A stretch of 64,000 nt of DNA from Micromussa lordhowensis (taxonomy: Eukaryota > Cnidaria > Anthozoa > Scleractinia > Lobophylliidae), in contig OZ026601.1 of the NCBI GenBank assembly GCA_964020085.1, positions 252,001 through 316,000 on the forward strand, read 5' to 3'. Each line of letters begins with the position of its first letter. The first letter of the stretch is position 1. The notes beneath the pieces are model-generated. The model saw nothing but the letters and a program-made list of their open reading frames with translations, was not told where the DNA came from and did no database searches. The position numbers and the translations under genes were made by a program. Below, in pieces: positions 9,165-20,633 of the stretch.

Positions 9165-12100
9165 TCAGTTGCTGCCTCGTCCAAATATTGCCAGAAGCAG
9201 TAAGAAGATGCGAATGATATCCATGTAAAGAATCAGTGATGCAAAGATGTATTCCTCAGGAGTCAACTCGTACTTTCTACCACCCATAACCAGCTGCACG
9301 TCATAGGCAAGGAACTAAGGAGAGATAAGTGCTGGTGTTACTTCAGATGTTAACAGGAGTTTCAAGTACAATTATTTAATAATGAATGCTAGGAACAAGG
9401 CCTCTTCCAGAGACATAAATATCAAAACCTTCATCAGCCCCTTCAAGCCCAAAGAAAATCTAATATGTTTTCCTTATAGAGAAATTTAATTGGCCTGTTG
9501 GTGGTCAGTGGGTTCCACTGTATTCATTACACTTATCATGGGCTGATTAACATTGCATCAAATTTGCTTTAATTTTCTTGCCAAAGATCCTTGTTTTGAA
9601 TAAATATTGGTAGCAGTAAACCATCAAACCACCAAGATTTTTGTATTCAAAGCAGATATTGCAACTGAGTTGTGTCAGCAGCTGTGCAAACTTTCCTTTC
9701 CTTTTCATACCCAAAACAGATCACTAGGCTCCACTCAATACAAAGAATTTGACCTTCAATTTCAATCTCTTGCTTCTAGATGACGTCTGTAAATCCATTT
9801 ACAAAATGGACATTCATATTTCATACAACCACAACTTGATCGTCACAGCAACATGTACACTTAAGAAAGAAAAAAATCACTTGGCAAAAAATATCCGAAA
9901 ACTTACTGCAACAAAGACTAAGGCTAACAAGCCTCCAATGACAATTTTTCCAGCCTGTGATGGGAGAAAATGTTAAAATAAGAAATGAGCAATATTATTG
10001 TAAATTTAACACCAAGATCAAGGAACGTATTCAAAAATATTGCAAATGTTAGGCAACACCAAAATTCTTAAATCCAAACTTCAAGACCTGTTGTCCAAAA
10101 TTGAAAATAAAAAATTAATTCAGTCTACTCTAGGAGTTAAATTATTTTGCTACCGAAGCTGCACATACCGTGGTACTCAGAGCCAACCAAAGAGGAGTGA
10201 AGATGCTGAGGAAAAAAATAGCCAAAGCGGCACAGAAAAGTACGCCACCCCAGGTGGTGAAATCATACTGTCGATATTAAAGACAAAAGCAAGTATTAAT
10301 GACATAGTGGATAGTTCATCTGAATTCCCACATCCTCACAAGATTGACCTAGCAATAAATCAAAGCTCTCTTTTGCTTAAATTGCAAGATCTGTTTTAAT
10401 GAAAATATCAGATAAAAAAATATTTGAAACAAGCAGTACCACATGAAAGTATTGCTCAACAGCTTTCAATTGAATGTTCACACATGGTTTCATCTAAAGA
10501 GACTGACATTGTAAAAACTAGAGACACAATAATAGTAATTTGAGTTGCACATAGTTGGATTCAAATAAATCAGTACCGGTAAATCTCACCTTGGTCTGAC
10601 AGGCAAAAATCATGACAGAAGCACACACAAGCTGAAAGAAAATAATACAATAAAACATAATCAACTGGAAGTTAAATTGCACTTTAAAGTGCCCATGTCA
10701 TCAAAAGTTTTATTTTCCCATCTGATTCTATGTTTCATGCAATGGACTTCTGCAAAAAATATTTTCGATTTGGATAAAAAGCGATCTTTTAATGAAGTTT
10801 TAAAAACCTGAAAATCCTATTTTCTTGTGGTCGACCCGTGCCGCTGATCACAGCATCGACATGCTCAGAATTGTGACGTAGATTCAGGAACGTGTGAGTT
10901 CAGGCTTGACTTATCCCACTTGTTTTACCTCTGTAAATTTAGCTTCGTAGTCCATGCAAAATGTTTGTTTCCAGCATTTTGTATGAGCTACTAACTTACA
11001 TTTACAGAGGTAAAACAAGCGAGATGAGTCAAGCCTGAAGTCACGTGTTCCTTAATCTACGTCATCAACTGGTGCGAATGGTGGACCAAAATGGCGGCAA
11101 ATTTGAACGATTTTAAAACTCCTAAAAAAGATTGCATTTTATCCAAATCGAATTTTTCTTTCGCAGAAGTTCATAGGGTGATATATAGAATAAGATAAGA
11201 AAATAAAAAATTTGACGACATGGGCACTTTAAGTGTAACTGCCACCGGTGTGCAAAGAAAACCAATTTGGAAGCTAGCCCTTCCAGCCCTGTAACTATCA
11301 ATGATGTCCTAACCCAATAGTCATTAATAACACTTAGTTTCCAAACACGTCCTGATTATAAAATCAATATGACATTGAATGAATAATAAATATTATTTAC
11401 TACAATAATTCTATCTCTTACAATATGTCTTTAATTTGAATTTCTTTACAAATTTGTGCCAAATATTTTTACTTGCCCATCAGGCAAACAAAGGAGGGAA
11501 TCCACTAGCACAACTGTAGAATTAATAAGCTTTGATCAGACTAGCAGAAACAAACTTCCTTTCACACTCATCTGATAGCACTGTAAAAGTGGAGCTTCCT
11601 TAGCTCAAACTTTTTTAAATAGCAAATTTGCAAAAGTTACTTACAGTGGTGACACCCATCATGATCAGCACAATATTTGTCTCGTGGAAGCTGTAGGTAA
11701 AGAAATCAAATGTTCAAGTGTGGAACTCAAATGAGGCTTGAATTCTCCTAATTTGAATTGTTCAAGCTTCTGCCCAACTCTCATATTTCATCCTGGGATT
11801 TTAGTTCCTCTATAAATACTAATTCTCAAAGCTTACTAAGAGGACCATACCGACGTCAAGCATTGTTATTAGCAAAATATGGGTAGAATCAAAATAAAAA
11901 ATTGAATGTTTGAATTTCTTGGGGTTGAAAATGTTTTACACCCTGTACTTATCACATAAAGGAAAACACTAAGTGAGAGCAGCCACACAACATTACTTTA
12001 CTTTACCCTAACATCCAGACATCTGCGACAGATTTATACAAGTGATCTAGAGTACAGTTGTCAAGTATGGCGTTTAATATTAATAGCAACTACCAATGAG

Positions 12101-15100
12101 GTCATACAATCCTTTCCAGCACTTGTCTGAGGCACTTGTCTAATGTAAAAAATGGGTACCGGCAAACTTAATGCTGGGGGTAACCCTGCAATGGACTAGC
12201 ATCCCATCCAAGGGGAGTAGAAATACTCCTAGGTAGGTGTTTCATGCTACAGAAACTAGGATAAGCTCCAGCATGATGGGCCACTTGGCTTGTATGCAGA
12301 CTCAAACCCTTTCACAACTCAGATATTTTTGAACCAAGATAAATGTTGCTACCACAAATTGAATACATTTAACATGACGATAATTATAATTTCATTCTGA
12401 CTAAGATTTTCCATACCTGGAAATTACTCCAACAAGATAGGACAAAGACAAAGTCTAAAAGAAATGAAAGTTAGATCATTGATTATTGTCAAGAACAACA
12501 AAGTAATTTGGCAACAATCCTTTTTTACAAACTATAGAATGATATTATGTCATATTTTTCATTACTTAAACACAGAGCGAGCCTATAAAAGACAAGGACA
12601 TGCCACCTTTGAAGCACTTTGTTGGCTTTTTTGCGTAATGGTGGAAAGTCTAAATAACAGTCAGGAAGAAATAGCATTTTTTTGTTAAAACAGCGGAGTC
12701 ATTTACATGGAATAAAATAAAGTAAAGAATAAAAATAAAGTGGAAATAAATTGAAAGAACAAACTTAATGAATTCTCTTTATCTGTTGGGCAGTCAGTTC
12801 CACCAACTAAAATAGCAAAGCTGATGCCTGATCAACCAGCAACCTGTTTCCATTTATCTGAGCATGCTGAGAACGAAAACAAGTCTGGTAAGAGGTGATT
12901 TTGGTTAGCCTGTGAACACAGACTGATTTTAGTGGGATACTCAAAATTATTCAGATTGATTGATTGTGCAAACAAAATTGTGCAAATTGAACAATGCTGA
13001 GTTATTCTTCAAACTGTTCTATATGCAAAGTAAAGAAGTTTGAAACAAAGTACTACAAAGAAAACAAAGAGAACTTGAAAAGGGCAAAGTAAGATTTGGC
13101 CTGAATATTGACGTTAGAAAGAGATGGAAGACTCTTGGCTGAATAATCAAGGTCGAGGTAAGGGTTATCAGCCGAAGCCGAAGGCAAAAATTGTGTTCGT
13201 AAAAAGACAGACTGAATTTGAGCAGCAAGAGTACAAAAACAGCCAATGCTCACCTAATATAATCTCTTTTACATAACTGGCTCAATTTATAATAATGTTT
13301 TGTTTTGGAACCGGCTTGCATTCAACTTCTTTGCAATGCACAAATCCATGTTTATTAAATTAACCGGCTGCATCGTCATCTGGCGTGCACTTGTATCTGG
13401 GATCTTTTATGAGTTTTACTTTTCAAACTTGTTTCTCAACCACGTTAATCCAGAAAGAAGCAAAGAGACTCCATTTTCTTTTCTGGCATTAAAGAAACTA
13501 GACACAGCATTTTCTAAATTTGGGTAAGAAGATCGAATTCATATGATACGCTTTAACAAGTGGAAAAAAATTATGAAGTTGAAATAAAAAAGTCAATTAT
13601 CTTTCTAAACTCTTCTTCTGAAGTGATTGTTTAATTCACAAAGTATTACTTACTTCTATTTAATAAAACAGGAAATCACACCCGATCACTCTCCAGAATT
13701 TTGTGACAACTCGGGCGCGTTAAAATTAGACTCAAATGAATAAACCAATCAAATGGGGGCATTGGCTGTCCATTGTGATTAGCAGGCTGAACATCTCAGC
13801 CTCGTTATATAGGATCACTCCATGTTTAAATTGTACTTACAAATAGTGCCAACAAAATGACGTTTGATGGGTAGCTTCTCCTAAAAAATAAAAATAGTAT
13901 TTGTTTAAGCATTAGCGTACAATGATGCATATTCAGTGCATTTTTACATCCAGGTGCCTAGAAACAAGAAAATTATTTTTCTTTGTGTTGTATAACCTGA
14001 AACAAGACAGAAGTTGCAGAAAATTCCCACAAGTTTCAACAAAATGACGTTTGATGGGTAGCTTCTCCTAAAAAATAAAAATAGTATTTGTTTAAGCATT
14101 AGCGTACAATGATGCATATTCAGTGCATTTTTACATCCAGGTGCCTAGAAACAAGAAAATTATTTTTCTTTGTGTTGTATAACCTGAAACAAGACAGAAG
14201 TTGCAGAAAATTCCCACAAGTTTTTGTTTTATTCTTGAGGTGACAAAAATGATTGAAACTCACCTCACTCCTTCACAGCACACCAGTACAAAATACAGCA
14301 CAAAGAAGACCACACTGAAAACAACAATAAAATGCAAGAATGATGCTTGTATCTCAAAACTGGAGCTTTGCTTCTTTCAAGGATGTCTTTCTAATCTCCC
14401 CCATCCCTGGTCTCCAGCTCAGCATGGAAGGTACCCAGACAACTCTGGGTACAGTAATACGTGATGTAACACGATAATTGTAATTAGAAAGAGGAACCTC
14501 ACAAGCTTGGTCAATAAACGATTTATTACATGACATTATGAACACTATTTTCTTGCCGAAAACAGGGGGTAATCCCAAACAGGTAAGACAATCCCATCTT
14601 GCCCACTCAGGTAGCCAATTGATCACAGCAAAGGATTTGCCCCATCTTGCCCGCTTGCAGAGTTAGATAAATAATTAAAGTTATTCTACCTTAATGACTA
14701 GTTTGTACTTACTATGCTGAAATGTACAAGCCCATGCTCTCTTGTGCAAAACCTCTCACTTTATCACTACAAAAGAAAAATATTACAAATTTTCTGCATT
14801 TAGAACTACTTAACACACAATCAAAAAGAGCACTTCAACGAAGGTCTGACAAATCTTTACAAACCCCTCCCTCAGGCGAGATTACACAATAACAGTATGG
14901 AAGTAGGGGAAGGATTTTGCAAAGATTTGTCATGTCAAAAAACATGTGAGGGAGATGGAGGGGAGCTCCAGGGCATGCTGGATGACGTGTTTGGGATCAG
15001 GGTAATGGTACAATCATGTTAGAAAAAGTGATTTGAGAAAAAAACTTTGCAAAAGTCGCTAATTAAAAATTCTCAGATTGTCGCAAAAGTATTCGAAAAC

Positions 15101-18100
15101 AAATCTTTTGACTTCTTTTTGTGTTTGCTTGGTTTTGTGAAAGCAATGAAAGTTAGGCATTCGAGCGAATTTTTGGACTGTGTTCAAAATGTTAAGGCAA
15201 AGAGTTGCCAATTATTATAAAAATAAAAACAAATTGCAGAGCATGAAAAGGCCTAGGTACAAGCTACAGTGTTCTGCAGGACTTGTAGGTAGCTGTTTTC
15301 CCTGTAAGGTTGCTTAAGAAAGGACAACAGGAGACAAAGGTAAACTATTCATTCTTGTCATTCCGTTATTTAATCTCTTCGTACTCAGCAAGATTGTGTG
15401 TTCTCTGTGGTGACATCTACTTCAAGTTCACAACAATTTTGATTATTAAAAACTAGATCATTGGATAATGCAATTCAAGAGTTTTCATTGGCTTAGCCAT
15501 CATGATATATGAGCCACCATACCATGCACTACAAATATGGTAAGCATGAGCGTAATTTTTTGTGGGATGTTTTGATTTTTATTTCATTCCAGTTTTCTAT
15601 ATTTTGCAATGTTAAATTAATAAAACAACACTCCACTCGTGCTGGTTTGATATGAGATGGGTATTGCTAACTCGGCGCCATGCGTCTTGTTGTCTATCTA
15701 CTGTCTCACATCCAATGTGCCCTTGTGTAATAATAAATAATTGGAAAATTGAACATATTAACAATATGGTAAAACTGTTGTTTAATTTGTGATGTAAGAT
15801 AACCAAAAGTGCATAACCATTCGATTCTTACTTGAATATGAACAAGCAAATAGTTCCCACAGTTGTTAACAGCTGCAGCATCAGGACAGCAAACACCTGC
15901 AAAACATGATGAAGCCAACTTAATTTGCAAACATGTCAATAAGTATTCCTGGTCATTATTAACTAATTTAGGCAAGATGAGTTAGTAGTAATTGAATTAC
16001 TACTAACTCATCTTTACTACAAATAACTTTAATAATAATAATAATAATTATAATAATAATAGCAATGCATTTGTCAGCGCATCTAAAATTCTCAATGCGC
16101 TTACAGTGAGAAGCTAAAACTCTCAATCATTTACACAATCTTAGGTAATGAAAAAATAAGTCGATAAAATGCGTCTTGTTGTCTATCTACTGTCTCTGTG
16201 TAATTATTACTAACATGGAGGGCATAAACTAAAGGCTATGAATTCAAACAACAGAAGACATGGAAATTGTCATTTTCACCCAGATGGTGATCCATCCTCT
16301 TTGTTCAATATTTCAAAGCCTAACAATAATCCTCTCGTTTGAAAATGAGTATACCAGACAAATTTCTGTTGCAAAAAATACCTCACTGCTGAAAATTTCA
16401 AATAACACATCTTTTGTAACTGATATTGCAAGCTGGGACATCTTTTATCATATTTTGTGGACATGCTGATAAATTCGCTATGTTTTGAAAGTCAGATCAA
16501 AATGATGAAACAGGGAAAGCTTCTGAAAATTTCTCTGTCAGTCATCTTCAGGAAAATTTGAATTAAAATTATACTGATGAATGGATCATTACTTGATCAG
16601 ACTGTACTGCAGACAAAATGGACAAAAAATGTATTAATTGCCTTGAATCTCAGAATGCAAGACATTGCAAAGACTTGATGACTAGGTAGGTAGTCATGGA
16701 CACTTCCATTTTTAGGACAAAATTCCTGGCTTAGCCTGGCATAAAGAATAGCTGAGCAATGAATTGAAATAGCCATTTTTAATTGATTCAGAAGCCAAAT
16801 CTTTCCATACTTTAAAAGTCAAGGTATTAGGTTTTGCTGATAAATAGTTTGGAACCTGAACAGGGCCCTAAAAGGAAGGTGACTAAGATTGACGCTGAGC
16901 TAACTACTCCATCCACACAGCTCTTCTCCCTGACCACTGAACAGATGAACCTTGCACACTAGCAATGTTACAAATTAACATAATTATATTAACAAGGATA
17001 TAATGATATGACAGACTCACCCGCCTTATAAATCCTGTGATCAAAATATATCCAGCAAACAGAGAAAAAAAAGACATTGAAATTTTTAGTACGAAGTATA
17101 TTAAAGTACCAGTGTAATAGAGCTGTCATCAATCGAGTGTCGTAAAACCAAAACCAAGCAAATTACTTGCCTATTAGACTACTCAGCCAATCTCGAACCG
17201 TAGTAAAACCAAAGTAATTGCCTTATTACTTTTGACACTCAAAATGGAAACTACTCTAACAGTTACTGCAGTTATGAATAATAATCAAAATATTGCAACA
17301 AGGGAATGAAGTAATCACAATTGAAAAACCCTGATCTAATTTTATTTATTTGGCGAATCACTGTATTGGAATGAATATGCATTGTCTAGTTGGTTTCATT
17401 CATATTGTTTGGAGAAATAAAATGTCTGTTTGAACTGGCTTTAATAAAAGAATTCCAAACAAGGCTGCTAGAAACTATTTTTTGCATACATCATTTCTCA
17501 ACAATGAAGCACAAACCAGCGAACCTGATCATCAATAAAATTGGTCGGCTGGAGTTTATTATGCTCCTTTAAAGCATAAACCTTCCTACAGCGTATACTT
17601 TATCAAGTTATAATGCAGGCGAGCTACATGTATATCGCTAGTTTGCTCAAAAATTTCCTGCTGCACTCCGCTCAGCAGTCTTGTGCGCCTTGTGCTTTTC
17701 TATACACTTGTTTCATGTTTTTAAAAACTCCTGTCAATTAATGCACATGGATCATGTATCTTTTAATGAAGCACTCCAGCTATAAGTACGTGACAAATCA
17801 ACTGCACAGGGAATCAGTCAGAAGGGATATCTGTAACTTTAATACATGATCATATATGAAATAAAATTAAATATCAACCTAACTTGTACAAATATAATCG
17901 AAATTGCAGTAAAAAGAAATTTTCACTTATCAAATCAAATAAGAATCAAAGGTTAAAACATATAGAGTGTAACTGTACAGTATTAAACTTCTGATCAATG
18001 AAACAAAGGAAATACGCCATTTCGTGTCTCAGCTTGCATGACGTAATATGGTAACTTTTAGAAAGCGGAATATGATGGTCAAGCCCGTTTAGTACAACTT

Positions 18101-18521
18101 GTACAGTCTTAACAGAACAAAGTAAGACAACCATACCAAGCCTGATGGATTTGTCGCTAAAACTGACGATGGCAGAGAATTCAGATGCGCCATATTCCAC
18201 ATCAGGTGATGAGTAAATCGGAGGAGGCGGCGGAGCCGGAGGAATAGGTTGTGTTTGGTACGCGTAATTTCCATATGCATTGGGTGCTGAGGGCTTGCCT
18301 CCGGTCCCTACAGCCGATTCGTATGTCGGCGGAGGAGGGAAAGCTGGATTAGAAGGTACCGTTTCAACGGGCGGTGGGTAGGCAGCTTGGTTGGAAGGCG
18401 GAGGGTAGCCCCCGGCTGAACCATAGTTCATCACTGCTGGCGAAGGATATTGACTCATGGACTGCTGTGATGGGTAAGGAGGTTGGTTATTGCCCGATGG
18501 ATATGGCGGATTTGTGGACAT
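9165..18521 (-). CDS. TMBIM/Lifeguard (GRINA-like) Bax-inhibitor-1 family protein
   Basis: Twelve exons (-): 18521-18137, 17034-17021, 15896-15832, 14766-14713, 14314-14264, 13880-13841, 12454-12417, 11690-11645, 10631-10590, 10267-10169, 9954-9907 and 9314-9165. All keep phase, giving 343 residues. The first about 110 residues are Pro/Tyr-rich and include PPTY (64-67), a possible WW-domain ligand. Then come seven hydrophobic segments. Family landmarks are SDKSIRLGFIRRVF before TM1, TKYDFTTWGG, FLAYDVQLVMGGRKYEL and a short charged C-terminus. Members sit in Golgi/ER/lysosome membranes and modulate Ca2+ leak and apoptosis. Assignment among GRINA, FAIM2/LFG2 and TMBIM1 is not decided here. A 14-nt microexon encodes most of GFIRR. 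Confidence 0.93.
10682..11235. mobile_element. Long inverted-repeat MITE in TMBIM intron
   Basis: The left end CTTTAAAGTGCCCATGTCAT recurs inverted at the right end as ATGGGCACTTTAAG. The arms continue imperfectly through most of the element, including paired TTTACCTCTGTAAAT / ATTTACAGAGGTAAA near the centre. It shares the TTTAAAGTG terminus with the elements at 30113 and 62884. Confidence 0.75.
12135..12320 (+). repeat. SINE fragment, GGGTACCGGC family
   Basis: It contains AATGGGTACCGGCAAACTTA, GGGGTAACCCTGCAATGGAC and AGCATCCCATCCAAGGGGAG, shared with the copies at 20941, 32826 and 58303. The head is missing or degraded. It lies in a TMBIM intron. Confidence 0.75.
13850..14223. repeat. Perfect 187-bp tandem duplication overlapping a TMBIM exon
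   Basis: 13850-14036 and 14037-14223 read identical. The unit carries the acceptor and the first 31 nt of the 40-nt TMBIM exon 13880-13841. The copy at 14067-14037 keeps the acceptor and coding start but has no splice donor, because the junction falls before the last 9 nt of the exon. Confidence 0.9.
15975..16013. repeat. Perfect 39-nt palindrome
   Basis: Two 19-nt arms, AGATGAGTTAGTAGTAATT and its exact reverse complement, flank a single central G at 15994. It lies in a TMBIM intron, followed by an (AAT)n-like run at 16029-16060. The transcript would form a tight hairpin. Confidence 0.85.
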
Positions 18522-18712
18522 GACCGCTTGTCAGATCACCGACGTTCCCACAGTATCAAAGAAAAGATAAAATAACTTCGACGAATACGAAGAAAATATG
18601 GCACCGTCGCTCTTGTCAAATAGGCGCCAGCTGCTGGTTGGAGCTCTTTTCAGGTCGTGACGAACGTCACGTGGCTCATTACACTACGTCATCCATGACA
18701 TTTGTTGTACTT

Positions 18713-18909
18713 CATCGCGCGATAACTTAATTTATCGCGCGATAAATTCAATTTTATCGCGCGATAAAATTGAATTTATCGCGCGATAAAATTGAATTTA
18801 TCGCGCGCGATAAAATTGAATTTATCGCGCGATAAATTAAGTTATATTAAGTTATCGCGCGATAAAGTACAATTTATCGCGCGATATTTCACGTCTATCG
18901 CGAGATAAA
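18713..18909. repeat. Array of nine palindromic TATCGCGCGATA units
   Basis: Nine copies of the palindrome (T)ATCGCGCGATA are spaced about 20-24 bp by AT-rich linkers such as AAATTGAATT that are partly palindromic themselves. One unit has an extra CG and the last reads TATCGCGAGATA. The array starts about 190 bp upstream of the TMBIM start codon (18521, minus). It may be a regulatory array of CpG-rich sites or simply a satellite. Confidence 0.85.
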
Positions 18910-19317
18910 ATAAAATGTGGCATGTCCCCTATGGGCCACCGTACGTTTTGGGCGTTATTTGTACTCTACGAAGTGCAGTTGGATAATTTAATAACACTTT
19001 GTCGATGAAAATAGGATGAAGGAAATGCGCCGCAAGAGTGGGTCGGTCTCAGACCATGTCGAGTGAACAAATGGCCGACACGTAAAACAAAGGTAAGATG
19101 CATAGAAATTACGATTAGTTCGGGCCCTTGTGGGAAACTTCGTACAACAAAATGGGGAGTTCAAGAACTCGAGGTTGATAATATGGTGTTTGACTAAGGC
19201 TTGGAAATGCGTTTTATTTAGAGTTTTCGGGATTTTGGAAAAAAATCACGGGTACGCGTACGAACAATCTCAATTCTTTATTTGATCCGGATTTTATCAT
19301 TAATATTTTATTTTACC

Positions 19318-19411
19318 CTCAGTCTGCATTTTACCCCTGGTCTGCAGTCTGCAGTCTGCATTTTACCCTCAGTCTGCATTTTACCCCCGGTCTCCAGTCT
19401 GCGTTTTACAC
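19318..19411. repeat. Short tandem repeat of CAGTCTGCATTTTACCC
   Basis: Four imperfect copies of a roughly 20-bp motif, some with CTGCAGTCTG duplications, lie in the intergenic region. No function is visible. Confidence 0.7.
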
Positions 19412-19604
19412 TGACCGGTTTGATTACCTATTATTTTTACCTGTGATCGGTTATTTTATTTGATTCATTTTTATTTCTTCTTTCTTATTCATTATTTTGT
19501 ATATGTAAATGTCGTAAATTATTACTTCGTAATTAAAAGGACGTAAAAGCAGCAATTTTGTAGCAATCTTAATGAAGAGAACAAGACTTTTAAATTTTAA
19601 AGAA

Positions 19605-19637
19605 GACATGTTTCGGCAACTCCTGTGCCATCGTCAG
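19605..19637 (-). ncRNA. Hammerhead-ribozyme-like core, downstream copy
   Basis: The minus strand reads CTGACGA, a GGCA...TGCC stem-loop, then GAAAC-AT-GTC. CUGANGA and GAA are the invariant catalytic segments, and A-C/G-U with an AU loop matches the two-base-pair stem III of small type I hammerheads. One extra U precedes stem II, and stem I with the outer flank pairs only about two bases, so activity of this copy is uncertain. Confidence 0.45.
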
Positions 19638-19750
19638 TTTGCGGATGGAATAACAATGATGAACAATATATAGAGGAAAATTAGAATAACAATGGTATGA
19701 TACAACAATAGATTACAAAGAAAGATAAAGATTTACATGAAACAATTGTT

Positions 19751-19783
19751 GACATGTTTCGGCAACTCCTGTGCCATCGTCAG
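19751..19783 (-). ncRNA. Hammerhead-ribozyme-like core, upstream copy
   Basis: This core is identical to that at 19605-19637. Here the base after GTC is the first base of the next unit (AACAATTG...). Stem I pairing with the upstream GCAAA is not evident by eye, so folding must be tested over the full unit. Confidence 0.45.
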
Positions 19784-20059
19784 TTTGCGGATGGAATAAC
19801 AATGATGAACAATATATAGAGGAAAATTAGAATAACAATGGTATGATACAACAATAGATTACAAAGAAAGATAAAGATTTACATGAAACAATTGTTGATT
19901 TAGGGAGGGTTTAATGTAACATTTGCATTTAAACGTCAGCCTTCGCTCATATGTGATATGTGGTACTGAAAATAAAATTACTTACTTACAGTAAAGGTAA
20001 ATTACTGCAAGTGAAATTAATCTGCTGAAATGAAAATATACTGACTGATTTTTATTTCA

Positions 20060-20530
20060 TTATTTTTCATTATTTTTGTGATAATGACAATATTGTTCAT
20101 TCTTTGGAACACTTTTAATACATCGTTTTAATCGTTTATTCGTTTTCAAGCATTGCACGAGCGCAGATGTACTGTCATTGAATTGATGAATTTTACAGAA
20201 GTTAGTGTTCTCCAAAACCTTTGATTTACATGGGCTCTCCAACCGATTTAAAGCCTGACACGTCGGTAAGTGAATCTGTTCTTCCACAGTGCGAGTCAGT
20301 CTTCTTTGAATTTCGCGTTCCTTTTGCCTCCTGTTCCTCTTATACAGGAGTTTGCTTAGTTTTGCTTGATGTAGTATTCTGAAATCTTGAAGTTTCACAC
20401 CAAAGGGCCCTTGTTTTCGCTTCCCTGGTTTCTTTTTGTTGAATAGTTCTTTCCAACACCTCTTTTTCTTTTGGGATCTTTTTGACAATCCACAGTTGTG
20501 TCGCTTTAAATCTTTCGCTGGTGCAGCCAT
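20060..20530 (-). CDS. Small basic protein with zf-C3Hc3H-type zinc fingers (KANSL2/INO80D-like)
   Basis: Single-exon frame of 156 residues from ATG at 20530; an in-frame ATG at 20554 would add eight. The N-terminal half is very Lys/Arg-rich (KKKRCWKELFNKKKPGKRK), suggesting nuclear or nucleolar location. The C-terminal half has two Cys-Cys-Cys-His units, C-x7-C-x8-C-x2-H and C-x8-C-x8-C-x2-H. The pattern matches the double zf-C3Hc3H domain of KANSL2 (NSL complex) and INO80D, although the protein is far shorter than either. I infer a chromatin or nucleolar role; the exact orthologue is not recognised. It is divergently transcribed from TUT1. Confidence 0.7.
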   Translation of the reverse strand: MAAPAKDLKRHNCGLSKRSQKKKRCWKELFNKKKPGKRKQGPFGVKLQDFRILHQAKLSKLLYKRNRRQKEREIQRRLTRTVEEQIHLPTCQALNRLESPCKSKVLENTNFCKIHQFNDSTSALVQCLKTNKRLKRCIKSVPKNEQYCHYHKNNEK

Positions 20531-20633
20531 GACTGGTTCGTAAACAACAAACAACCAGGCGCAAGAACGAAGAGTAGAGACTGGGGTTGATTTTTAGCTT
20601 TTTCGTTCCCAGAGCCCGCGTCATTTAAAGAAG
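20531..20633. promoter_or_regulatory. Short bidirectional promoter region, zf-C3Hc3H / TUT1
   Basis: Only 103 bp separate the start codons of the divergent genes (79 bp if the upstream ATG is used). No TATA box is seen. The region must hold both 5' UTRs and the core promoter elements unless transcription starts inside the neighbour. Confidence 0.5.

Larger units (their letters stand above)
19605..19896 (-). repeat. Tandem dimer of a 146-bp unit ending in a hammerhead-like motif
   Basis: 19605-19750 and 19751-19896 read identical. On the minus strand each unit ends in GAAACATGTC, so the repeat boundary falls directly after GTC. That is where a hammerhead ribozyme would cut. Dimeric repeats of this kind are the genomic form of retrozymes and of the terminal repeats of some Penelope-like elements. 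No ORF is present. Confidence 0.75.
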
